Positions 1-8,445 of a stretch of 64,000 bases of DNA are shown here, in pieces. The notes below the pieces were generated by a model. The model saw only the letters and a program-made list of their open reading frames with translations. It was not told the origin of the DNA and ran no database searches. The position numbers and the translations under genes were made by a program. Every line of letters begins with the position of its first letter. Position 1 is the first letter of the stretch. The stretch comes from Pyronema omphalodes (Eukaryota > Ascomycota > Pezizomycetes > Pezizales > Pyronemataceae), in assembly GCA_024516155.1 (NCBI GenBank), contig JAJJXM010000081.1:62001-126000 (forward strand). Reading direction: 5' to 3'.

Positions 1-536
1 TGAAGGACCTTGATGACATCTTCAACATCGTCCAGGGATGCCGTTTCGCCATCTTCGCGGATAAAGGGGATCAGTTGTTGCATGGCACTACCTCGGAGGC
101 GTCCCACAGCGTAGGCAACACGTTGTCTGGCAGTGGGGTAGCGACCCTGGTCACTGAGGAGCTTGAGGCATAGGTGGGTGACCAATGCTCGGAGTTCATC
201 CCTGAAGCCATCATACAAAGGTGCATCAGGGAGTTTCTCACCCTGGCCCGCAGGCTGTGGGGCAGCAAGGAGGCGGGTGATGATTTCGTGTTGTCGGGCA
301 AGTTCGGCTTCCGCAGCATTGGCCCGAGCAGTTTCCTCAGCCAGGGTTGGTTGGTCGGGATGAACATCAGGTTCTGGGCTGGGATCGGGCAGGACATGTT
401 CAGGGGCGTTGAGAACATGGCCACAGAGGTCGCGGACAAAGTTGACAGGACCAACTGTGGGGTCAAAGGCGGTGACAGTGGAAGCATCTTGGATTGTAGC
501 CCAGAGTTCGTCGGTGAAGGTTTTGTGGACAGGCAT
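1..536 (-). CDS. gag: gag of Gypsy A, 5' partial
   Basis: Structural capsid protein of an LTR retrotransposon, forming cytoplasmic virus-like particles. The frame opens at the ATG at 536 and stays open for 178 codons to the window edge. It aligns with the D-family gag: an N-terminal segment beginning MPVHKTFTDELW, a helical stretch rich in Ala, Glu and Arg, then the capsid-like block YDGFRDELRALVTH, followed by YAVGRLRGSAMQQLIPFI and LDDVEDVIKVL, equivalent to YAMGRLRGRALDQILPYI and LNDVEDVIKVL in D. The start was chosen because it lies 3 nt after the ORF0 stop and matches the D layout. The CCHC knuckle expected downstream is outside the window. Confidence 0.8.
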   Translation of the reverse strand, partial: MPVHKTFTDELWATIQDASTVTAFDPTVGPVNFVRDLCGHVLNAPEHVLPDPSPEPDVHPDQPTLAEETARANAAEAELARQHEIITRLLAAPQPAGQGEKLPDAPLYDGFRDELRALVTHLCLKLLSDQGRYPTARQRVAYAVGRLRGSAMQQLIPFIREDGETASLDDVEDVIKVL

Positions 537-539
537 GCT

Positions 540-776
540 TTAGTGACGGGGTACTGGGACAGTGAGGGTAAACAGGATTGAGCTGGAGCTTCCGGAGGTT
601 GACGGTGGTTGGTATTTGCACAGGATTGCTAGGTAGCCGTGTTCTTTGGCAAGCTGGACGGCGATCTGGGCGTCTTCGTAGTAGCAGGTCGGGATTCCAA
701 ATCTGAAGAACAGGCGTTCTGGACTGGTCAAGGCAGGTTCGAATTCGCGGACCCAAGCGACTGTGTTCATGAACAA
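540..776 (-). CDS. ORF0 of Gypsy A, small conserved upstream protein
   Basis: An ORF of up to 78 codons between the leader and gag; a second ATG two codons in is equally possible. The stop TAA (540-542) is 3 nt before the gag ATG. The protein has no family I recognise, but its core (a W, an EF pair, then FRFGIP, AQIAVQLAKEHGYLAI) lines up with the ORF0 proteins of families D and B, which occupy the same position. It has no signal peptide, membrane segment or Cys/His motif. The conserved place suggests either a translated accessory protein or a coupled upstream ORF that tunes gag synthesis; function unknown. Confidence 0.55.
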   Translation of the reverse strand: MFMNTVAWVREFEPALTSPERLFFRFGIPTCYYEDAQIAVQLAKEHGYLAILCKYQPPSTSGSSSSILFTLTVPVPRH

Positions 777-939
777 TGACTACAGGAGGCAGTTATCTTG
801 ACTGGCAGTGTCAGGTATTCTTCAAATTCGCAAGCGAAGATCGGAATACACAGCAGCAACTCGGCAAGGATAAAGACACTCTTGGTGGTTTGTTCTGGGG
901 TTCAAAGTCTATGGACTGCGTAGGTTGGAGATTTGTTCG

Positions 940-948
940 ACAGAATGT
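940..948 (-). promoter_or_regulatory. Putative self-priming primer binding site of Gypsy A (decayed)
   Basis: In element sense, ACATTCTGT starts 2 nt after the LTR end (951). It is complementary to LTR segment ACAGAACGT (plus strand 1126-1134) at 8 of 9 positions; the mismatch is a CpG-to-CpA change. The LTR segment begins 53 nt downstream of a TATATAAG box (plus 1180-1187). The geometry matches the other Gypsy families here. Confidence 0.5.
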
Positions 949-950
949 AA

Positions 951-1489
951 TGTAACGGGACAGGCTCGATGGAACGTCCAAGGTACGCAGTGTTCAGGAC
1001 AGAGGGCAGGAACAGGAACGTAGAGCAAGAGAAGGAGGTACTGGAAGGTGGAGGCAGAGGTCAAGACGAAGACAAGACTGGATGAGGAGGAGTTGTCAAG
1101 GTAACTAGATTGCTAACTGGACAAGACGTTCTGTAAAGAAGAAAGAAAAGGAAACAGACAGAGCGGAGGGAGAGCCCTCCTTATATACACAAATCCTCCT
1201 AGGAACAACCCAAACCCTAACAGGGTTTTCAACCGAGCCAAGAACCTAAACAAAGAAGCCAAGAACCTAATGCATGTGATAACAATGTGACGCTTGTGCT
1301 GATGAAACGAACTAAGATAACTCAGACAGACAAGGAAGGTGATAAGGAAAGGATAGACTAGTGCATTGCGGCTGTGAGGGTGGCTGAGCTGATGATGACA
1401 TGTGATGTGGTGCAGCCCTGCGGCTGTGCTCTATGACTGTGCAGGCTAAGGCAATCCAGAATACGGGTGACGATACTGGAGCCGTGACA
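951..1489 (-). repeat. 5' LTR of Gypsy A
   Basis: In element sense it starts TGTCACGGCTCC at 1489 and ends in GTTACA at 951, about 539 bp. The left end is fixed by the break in the C1 chromodomain frame, the right end by the adjacent primer site. It contains a TATATAAG box at plus 1180-1187. Because the 3' LTR is outside the window, the inner boundary is inferred. Confidence 0.7.
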
Positions 1490-4400
1490 GTAGCGGGAGT
1501 CGATTATTTCTTCGACTTCCCACTCTTGTTGTCCATCCACGACGATCGCCGGAGGAGGAGGTTTGGTGTGTCCGGGGATAGGGGAATACTTTGTTGTGGT
1601 GGGTTCTAAGAGGGAGAGGTGAAAGTCAGGGTGGATTTTTACGCTGGGGGGAAGTTTGAGTTTATATGTTTTTGTTCCTATTTCTTGGAGGATGGTATAG
1701 GGCCCTAATAGCTTGTAATCCAATTTATTCGAAGGGCGGGTTGTTTTTATGAACTTCCTTTTTAGCCATACCTTATCTCCTGTTCTTAGAATGGGGTCGG
1801 GTTTCCTTTTCCCATCTGCATGTTCCGCTTGTTCGGTCTGTGCCCATTGTATTTCTGTACGTAGTTGATTTTGTAGATTATTTGATAAGGTAACATAATG
1901 TAATACATCGGGGGTGGGGTTTTTTGCTGTACTAAGGTCCGGTTGCAATCTTGGGTGATATCCATAGTTTGCGTAGAACGGAGTAATCCCTAGGGTTTCG
2001 GATTTAATATTGTTGTAACAAAATTCGGCGATGCGTAACAGGGTTTTCCAGTTGTCTTGCTGGTAATTACAATATGCTCGTAAATATTGTTCCAGCGTAG
2101 CATTTGTTCTTTCTCTCTTCCCGTTCGTTTCGGGATGAAATGCTGTACTGAGGTTCCGAGTTGTTCCCATGGCTTCCATTATTTGCTTCCACAATTTCGA
2201 GGTAAACAACGACCCTCGGTCGGATACGATACTGTTAGGGAGGCCATGGGCTGGTACTATGTGGGTGATAAATCCTTTGGCTAAGTCTTTCGGACCCATC
2301 GTGTCGTTGCATGCAACAAAGTGGGCCATCCTGGTTAGTCGATCCACTATAACCCACAATGCATTACTTCCCTCCGTTTCAGGTAATCCGGTGATAAAGT
2401 CCATGGATATGGAGTCCCATGGTCTTGTTGGTAGTTGCAATGGTCTGAGGAGTCCGAAGGGGGCATGGCGGATTGGTTTTATTCGTTTGGACGTATCGCA
2501 GTTGTCTATGTACCTCTGTACGTAATGACGCTGTTGTGGCCAGTAGTATTTTCTGGAGAGGAGTTCAAGTGTTCGAGCTCGCCCTGGGTGACCAGCGCCG
2601 AGTCCGGCTTGGTGATCGTGGAGAATTTGCAGGCGGAGTTCGTTATCTTGAGTTTTCCAGATGCGTCCCTCGTATGTCAATAGTCCGTTCTGTTCCTCGC
2701 ACAATCCTAGTGCTACCTTATTATCTTGTCGTTCGCCGCTTCGTTACTTCTTCAGGACATCTCGTATTTCTGGATCAGTCGCCATTGTTGTTTTCATTGA
2801 ATTTATTATTTCCCCATCTTCTCTCATTGTCACTATCTCGGTGGTATTGAGAACGAAAGTTTGTTCCGGGAGTAAGATGCGATCCTTGTTTTGTCGATGT
2901 TTCGCCTCCCCTTCCCAGGGCGAGTCTCCTGAATCGCGTGAAAGGATGTCCGGCTTTCCAGCCAATTTGCCCGGTCTATACACAATGCGGAAGTCATCAT
3001 TGGCAGGTACTTCTCCCCACCGTGCCTGGCGTAGATTGAGATCTTTTTTTGTTTGCCAATACGCCAAGGTTTTGTGGTCCGTCAGTATTTTGATTTGTTG
3101 TTGCGTACTTTTGCAATAAGTTGCCCATTCTTTTAGACTTTCCACAATTGCCAGTAATTCTTTATCATGTATGTCATAATTTCGTTCGGCATCTTTTACC
3201 TTTCGGGAGAAGTATCCAAGCGGATGTAGCATGCCGTCCAAGTCTGTGTGAGAGCAGACCGCACCGATAGCGTGATCAGATGCGTCTGTTTCTAGGGTAA
3301 TGGGTTGGCTGGGTTCGAAGTGGTGTAAGATGGGTTGGGTTATTAAAGCGAGTTTAATGTTGTCGAACTCTTGCTGTGCCGCATCGTCCCAGACAAACGG
3401 TGTATCTTTTCGGATGAGTTTTGTGAGCGGTGTGGTAATTTTGCTGAAATCTCGCATAAACCTTCTATAAAAATTTGCAAAGCCAAGGAAGCTTTGGATT
3501 CCTTTTACGTTCGTTGGTTCTTTCAATCTTTTTACCGCTCTGACTTTTGCCGGATCCATCGAGATTCCTTCTGGAGCGATGATGTGTCCGAGGTATTCCG
3601 TTTTATGCGTGTGAAATTCAGACTTTGTTGCTCTTGGTTTGAGGCCTACGTCTCGGATTAGTGTTAGGATTAGTCGTACATGGTCACGATGTTGTTGCAA
3701 ATTGTCGGAGTAGATTAAAATATCATCTAGCTATGCGATACAAAATATGTCGAGATAGTCGCTGAGTACCTCATTCATCCAACGCTGGAAGATGCTGGTG
3801 CATTGGTCAATCCGAAGGGCATTACTAGATATTCATAGAGACCGTATTTCGTCCAAAAAGCGGTTTTCCATTCATCCCCCTTCGCTATCCGCAAGTTCTG
3901 ACATGCGTCTCTGACATGTAACTTGGTGTAAATCTTCGCTTTTGATACTCGATAGGGGCTTCTCCAATCAATGGCAGGGGGGTCCGATCTTTGATGGTTA
4001 TGGCATTAAGCCCCCTGTAGTCCACGCATAAACGGAACCCCCGTCTTTCTTTTTTACAAAATGGATTGGGGCCCCCGCTGGAGAGGTTGAGCTTCTGATC
4101 CAACCCTTTTCCAAGCTACTATCGATATATTCTTTCAGTGCTTGAAGTCGATTTTCGTCAAGAGCTCGCAATGGTTCGAACAGCGGTGATTGATTTTCCA
4201 ATAAGGGGATTTGATGGTCTTGGTGTCGATGTGGCGGTAGGATGGATTTGTCGTTGTCTCCGAATACCGATAGATGGTCGTGGTATTCCCGCGGTGAGAT
4301 TTTTTCTGGTGTTTGTTGTGCCGAGGATGTGGCTTTCTCGGCGTCTTTCTTTCCCTCTGGTCCGTTATTATAGCGTTCGTTGGACTCATTCATGAAGAAT

Positions 4401-5056
4401 ATCTTCTCGTACGCGGAAGAGAGCTCGCTCAGCGAGTCTTCCTGCTCCTCGTGGCTTTTGTTTCCTTTGCCTTGTGTTGTTTGTACCAGGTCCCGTTGGT
4501 ATTGTTGTATTGCTGATTCTTCGGGAATAGTACTGGTGTTTGGTGATTGTTCCAAGCAGAATTTTGCGCATTTCTCGGAGTTGAACGTTACTCTTCCTTC
4601 CTTCCAGTCAATATTGGGGTTGTGCTTTTTTAACCATGGTAATCCCATTATTATTGGTGAGTTCCCAATAGTGATGCAGTGGAGTTTTATGTCTTCGCGA
4701 TGGCTGTTGATGGTTAACTTAACGGTGGTGTCGTGGGTCACTGGCCCACTTGCAATTTCTCTTCCGTCAACTGCGTGGACTCTTCTTGGTATTGTTTGTT
4801 CATTTAGAGGCAGTCTGATTTGGTATGCATAATGTTGGTCAATAAAGTTCTCTGTAGCCCCGCAGTCGACCACGGCGGTTGTATGGTGTGTCTTGTTATT
4901 TTTTCCTTCAATAGTGACTTCCAAGATAATTCTTTTGTCCCGTTGGTATCGTCCTACGCTTGATATTATGAGGGGGCGGTCAGGGGGTTTTGGTTCGATG
5001 TTCTTTTTCCCCAGGAGCGGCGTCGTACTTCTTGCTCCGGGGGATCCTCTTTTCCC
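1490..5056 (-). pseudogene. pol: pol of Gypsy C1 (protease, RT, RNase H, integrase), inactivated
   Basis: Reads collinearly with the intact pol of C2 and C3. Recognisable parts in element order: protease DCGATENFID (about 4870), RT, RNase H with TLETDASD (about 3290), and integrase with its zinc region and core (2704 down to 1490). Lesions: the Tyr codon of the RT active-site box YLDD is now TAG (3731-3733); an indel near 3790 and others between 3885 and 4100 shift the frame; a Leu codon is TAA at 2744-2746 between RNase H and integrase. Integrase also lost its conserved zinc-finger Cys (NCDTSKR here, NCDTCKR in C2). The chromodomain is cut off at 1490 by Gypsy A. The frameshift heptamer is still present at 5050-5056. 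Confidence 0.9.
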
Positions 5057-5979
5057 CACTCATCTTCTTGTACATCTTCGCTCAGCATTGCTTCGGCTGC
5101 GCGGTAGATTCGTCTTGGGGGATAAGTTGTTTTGTTAGGGCAGCGAGCGGAAAAATGTCCTGTCTTCCCACAGTTGAAACACTCATTGTTTCGTCTTCTT
5201 TTTTCTTCTTCCATTCGGTCCTTTCCTGTCGTTCTTCCGGTCACATCTAATTCCATTTGTGCAGGGTCGGACATGTGGTTTTCATGCATTTGGGGGTGAC
5301 TGACATGGGTATCACGGAATTCATGGTAGTATTGGTTATCGTTTCGAGTTCGAAGGATTCAGACGTTCAACCATCCATTGTCAAGGGCAATAGATTTGTT
5401 TACGTAGTCCGTGATATTGCGTGGTCTGTCATCTGACAGGGCGAGTTGTCGTTGCACTTCCATGTTCAATCCGTCATGGAACTGGTCCATGCACATTGAG
5501 TCGTTATAATCCAAATCCGCCATTAATCTTTGGACATCGGACCAATAAGCAGCAGCAGAGCGGTTGCCTTGCTTAGTGTTTTTGAATTTTCGCTGTGCTA
5601 CTTCCTTGCTGTCGGCTTCTCCGAAGGCTCTACCAATAGCTGTTTTGAAATCATTCCAGGTGTCATACTTACTCACTCCCTCCTCTTTCATTGATGGTTC
5701 GATCCATGCCCAGGCGTATCCCCTACACCTGGCGCTGGCATAACTGACGTTTTTGGCATCCCTATCAAATCTGCTGGGTTTACAGTTGAACTTGAGCTCA
5801 CATTGGATAAGGAACGCTTGTAGCTTGGCTCTTTCGCCGTAATAGAGCTCGGGGTCTTTGATCTTAGGTTGGCTGGACGGGGGAGGTTGATACAACTGTT
5901 GCAAGATGGTTTTCAGTTGTTCGGTCGTCATCTGGACGGGGGGAAGGGAGGCTCCCGCGGTTCCAAGTGGGGTCATCAT
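4966..5979 (-). pseudogene. gag: gag of Gypsy C1, one in-frame stop
   Basis: Gag in one reading frame from ATG 5979 to 4966, homologous to the C2 gag. It holds the capsid region (PSSQPKIKDPELYYGERAKL) and a CCHC knuckle (CFNCGKTGHFSARC) near the C terminus. A TGA at 5359-5361 splits it into 206 and 107 codons. At the position where C2 has a stop (57546-57548), C1 retains Trp (RGYAWAWIEP), so the two copies died independently. The end overlaps the start of the pol frame, as expected for -1 frameshifting. Confidence 0.85.
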
Positions 5980-6255
5980 TCCGGAGTTATCTTCTTCGTT
6001 CTTTGTTGGGGACTGGGGTCTCGAAGGTTGTTCTGGCGTTACTGGGCTGGCTGGCCTGGCGTAATCGCTGATAGCTTCGCCGAGACCTCGTAATTGGAAG
6101 GGATCCAGGGTTTTTTCTTGTTTGGACGGTCATTCATTTTTGGGTTTGTCGGGTACCTCGGGGGGGAGACGCAATCAAATGTTAGGGAGGCCACGCAGAT
6201 ATCGATATCTGAGGTAGGCGACACACAAAGGCTCGTCTGTTCTTGCGTTGGTACC

Positions 6256-6693
6256 TGTTGAAGTGCACCTAAGGCCCTAGTGCTTAGGTGGAGGTGGACC
6301 ACTCTCGATGTATAGGCACTCGCTTGCCCGTCTATGCCCGACTCTTTACGCTCATCAATACATTCGGTCACCACCTCCACTTTCTTCTTCTCCTCGTGCC
6401 TGTGAGACCTTCGACAGGTTATGAGCCCTTGCGTAACCGCTACACTTATCTTTACCCGTTATTAGTCATAGATTCTATATATTTTTCACTTTCCCCTTAA
6501 TTTTGATCACTCTCCCACGATGTCCGACGAAGTCCAGGAACCAACTGCCCTGAAGTGCCCCATTCTGACGGTGGCCAATTACGCGCAATGGAAGGATCCC
6601 ATCCACTTTATCTTGGCTGGGAAAAGCGCCTGGAATATCGTAAACGGGAAGGAGACGCGCCCTGCTGGCGGCACCAGTCAACAAGCTGCGAGG
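6256..6693 (+). pseudogene. gag: Duplicated Copia 5' LTR, leader and gag start (truncated)
   Basis: Part of the first duplication unit. Copia LTR copy at 6256-6416, half-tRNA primer site after it, then ATG at 6520 followed by about 58 gag codons identical to those at 7531. The frame ends at the unit junction (6693), where it runs into reversed Gypsy gag sequence. It cannot encode a functional Gag. Confidence 0.9.
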
Positions 6694-7190
6694 CTCTTTC
6701 ATTGATGGTTCGATCCATGCCCAGGCGTATCCCCTACACCTGGCGCTGGCATAACTGACGTTTTTGGCATCCCTATCAAATCTGCTGGGTTTACAGTTGA
6801 ACTTGAGCTCACATTGGATAAGGAACGCTTGTAGCTTGGCTCTTTCGCCGTAATAGAGCTCGGGGTCTTCGATCTTAGGTTGGCTGGACGGGGGAGGTTG
6901 ATACAACTGTTGCAAGATGGTTTTCAGTTGTTCGGTCGTCATCTGGACGGGGGGAAGGGAGGCTCCCGCGGTTCCAAGTGGGGTCATCATTCCGGAGTTA
7001 TCTTCTTCGTTCTTTGTTGGGGACTGGGGTCTCGAAGGTTGTTCTGGCGTTACTGGGCTGGCTGGCCTGGCGTAATCGCTGATAGCTTCGCCGAGACCTC
7101 GTAATTGGAAGGGATCCAGGGTTTTTTCTTGTTTGGACGGTCATTCATTTTTGGGTTTGTCGGGTACCTCGGGGGGGAGACGCAATCAAA

Positions 7191-7266
7191 TGTTAGGGAG
7201 GCCACGCAGATATCGATATCTGAGGTAGGCGACACACAAAGGCTCGTCTGTTCTTGCGTTGGTACC
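7191..7266 (-). repeat. Gypsy C1 5' LTR, inner edge
   Basis: Begins TGTTAGGGAGGCC, matching the LTR edge of C2 at 51505 and 58018; adjacent to primer site GACGCAATCAAA. The C1 LTR was split here by Copia, whose target duplication GTACC lies at 7262-7266. An identical copy sits at 6180-6255 in the first duplication unit. Confidence 0.9.
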
Positions 7267-7427
7267 TGTTGAAGTGCACCTAAGGCCCTAGTGCTTAGGT
7301 GGAGGTGGACCACTCTCGATGTATAGGCACTCGCTTGCCCGTCTATGCCCGACTCTTTACGCTCATCAATACATTCGGTCACCACCTCCACTTTCTTCTT
7401 CTCCTCGTGCCTGTGAGACCTTCGACA
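7267..7427 (+). repeat. Copia 5' LTR
   Basis: Starts TGTTGAAGTGCACC, ends CTTCGACA, 161 bp. Very short for an LTR. Differs from the 3' LTR at about four sites. Confidence 0.95.
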
Positions 7428-7439
7428 GGTTATGAGCCC
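7428..7439 (+). promoter_or_regulatory. Copia primer binding site, initiator tRNA-Met half-molecule type
   Basis: GGTTATGAGCCC directly follows the LTR. Its complement GGGCTCATAACC corresponds to the conserved anticodon stem-loop of eukaryotic initiator tRNA-Met (loop CUCAUAA, anticodon CAU). Drosophila copia uses the same internal region of a cleaved initiator tRNA rather than its 3' CCA end. Confidence 0.75.
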
Positions 7440-7530
7440 TTGCGTAACCGCTACACTTATCTTTACCCGTTATTAGTCATAGATTCTATATATTTTTCAC
7501 TTTCCCCTTAATTTTGATCACTCTCCCACG

Positions 7531-8445
7531 ATGTCCGACGAAGTCCAGGAACCAACTGCCCTGAAGTGCCCCATTCTGACGGTGGCCAATTACGCGCAAT
7601 GGAAGGATCCCATCCACTTTATCTTGGCTGGGAAAAGCGCCTGGAATATCGTAAACGGGAAGGAGACGCGCCCTGCTGGCGGCACCAGTCAACAAGCTGC
7701 GAGGGATCTCCAATACATCGATGAAAGGGCGGCCAGAGCCACCCAGATCATATTCGACCACTGCGACATCACTTGCCGCAGGTTAATCACCGGACTCGAC
7801 AACCCGCGCGAGATGTGGCTAAAACTCGAGGCTCGGTTTGACAACTCTAAAACAAACTCTGGACGGAGGAACCTCTGGATTAAGTTCTGGAGATCAAAGC
7901 CTAACCCCGGGCAGTCCATGTCGAAATGGATAACTGATCTCCTTAACATCCAGGCTCCACTTACTGGTACGGTTTTAGATATCAGCGACACTGCGCTGGT
8001 TAATTATGTCATTGCAAATCTCCCTGACTCCTACGGAGTTACAAAACACGAGCTCGCGAAACTTGATAATATTGCGGTTGACGAGCTCCAGAAGATCCTG
8101 CACGGCCACGAACATATGTGGGAGGCCACCCTAGGATCCCCGAGTGGCGAGGCGCATGCTACGACAACCAAGTGGTGCGACCACTGTAAACGCTCCAGCC
8201 ACAACACGAAGGAGTGCTACGCAAATCGCAACACGAATAAACGCGCAGCATCCGCAAGCGCCGGACCGTCCAGACCTACTAAAACTTCGAAAAAGGAGGA
8301 CGTCCAATGCCACTACTGTACAAAGAAGGGGCACGTTGCAACAGAGTGCAAACTCAGATCTTCGGCTACCGCCATACGCGAGCGGTACAAGCTTCGCTCC
8401 AGTGCGAAAATTGCCAAGCTAGACAACAATGATCTCGGTATTTGA
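7531..8445 (+). CDS. gag: Copia gag
   Basis: 304 codons from ATG 7531, the first ATG after the leader, to TGA at 8443-8445. The N terminus (CPILTVANYAQWKDPIHFIL) and following helices are of the Copia Gag/UBN2 type. Two nucleocapsid zinc knuckles near the C terminus are CDHCKRSSHNTKEC and CHYCTKKGHVATEC. Copia elements usually have one gag-pol ORF; here the protease continues in the same frame after TGA with no other gap. The TGA is best explained as CGA-to-TGA decay (it reads as Arg if reverted), although a leaky stop that limits Pol cannot be excluded. N-terminal codons are duplicated at 6520. Confidence 0.9.
   Translation: MSDEVQEPTALKCPILTVANYAQWKDPIHFILAGKSAWNIVNGKETRPAGGTSQQAARDLQYIDERAARATQIIFDHCDITCRRLITGLDNPREMWLKLEARFDNSKTNSGRRNLWIKFWRSKPNPGQSMSKWITDLLNIQAPLTGTVLDISDTALVNYVIANLPDSYGVTKHELAKLDNIAVDELQKILHGHEHMWEATLGSPSGEAHATTTKWCDHCKRSSHNTKECYANRNTNKRAASASAGPSRPTKTSKKEDVQCHYCTKKGHVATECKLRSSATAIRERYKLRSSAKIAKLDNNDLGI

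Larger units (their letters stand above)
1..1489 (-). mobile_element. Gypsy family A LTR retrotransposon, 5' part only
   Basis: In element order (minus strand) it comprises the 5' LTR (1489 to 951), leader with primer site, ORF0 and the first 178 codons of gag, then runs off the left edge. It sits inside the end of the Gypsy C1 pol gene: the C1 reading frame matches copies C2 and C3 up to the codons just before the chromodomain and then enters the A LTR at 1489. The order ORF0-gag and the LTR start TGTCACGG resemble families B and D. Pol is outside the window, so its integrity is unknown. Confidence 0.85.
5683..7704. repeat. Direct tandem duplication, 1011-bp unit, two copies
   Basis: Units 5683-6693 and 6694-7704 are essentially identical. 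Each unit holds the N-terminal half of C1 gag, the C1 primer site and LTR edge, the Copia 5' LTR, leader and first codons of Copia gag. The junction at 6693/6694 fuses Copia gag directly to C1 gag in opposite orientation. Since the unit spans the C1/Copia junction, duplication followed the Copia insertion. Confidence 0.95.
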
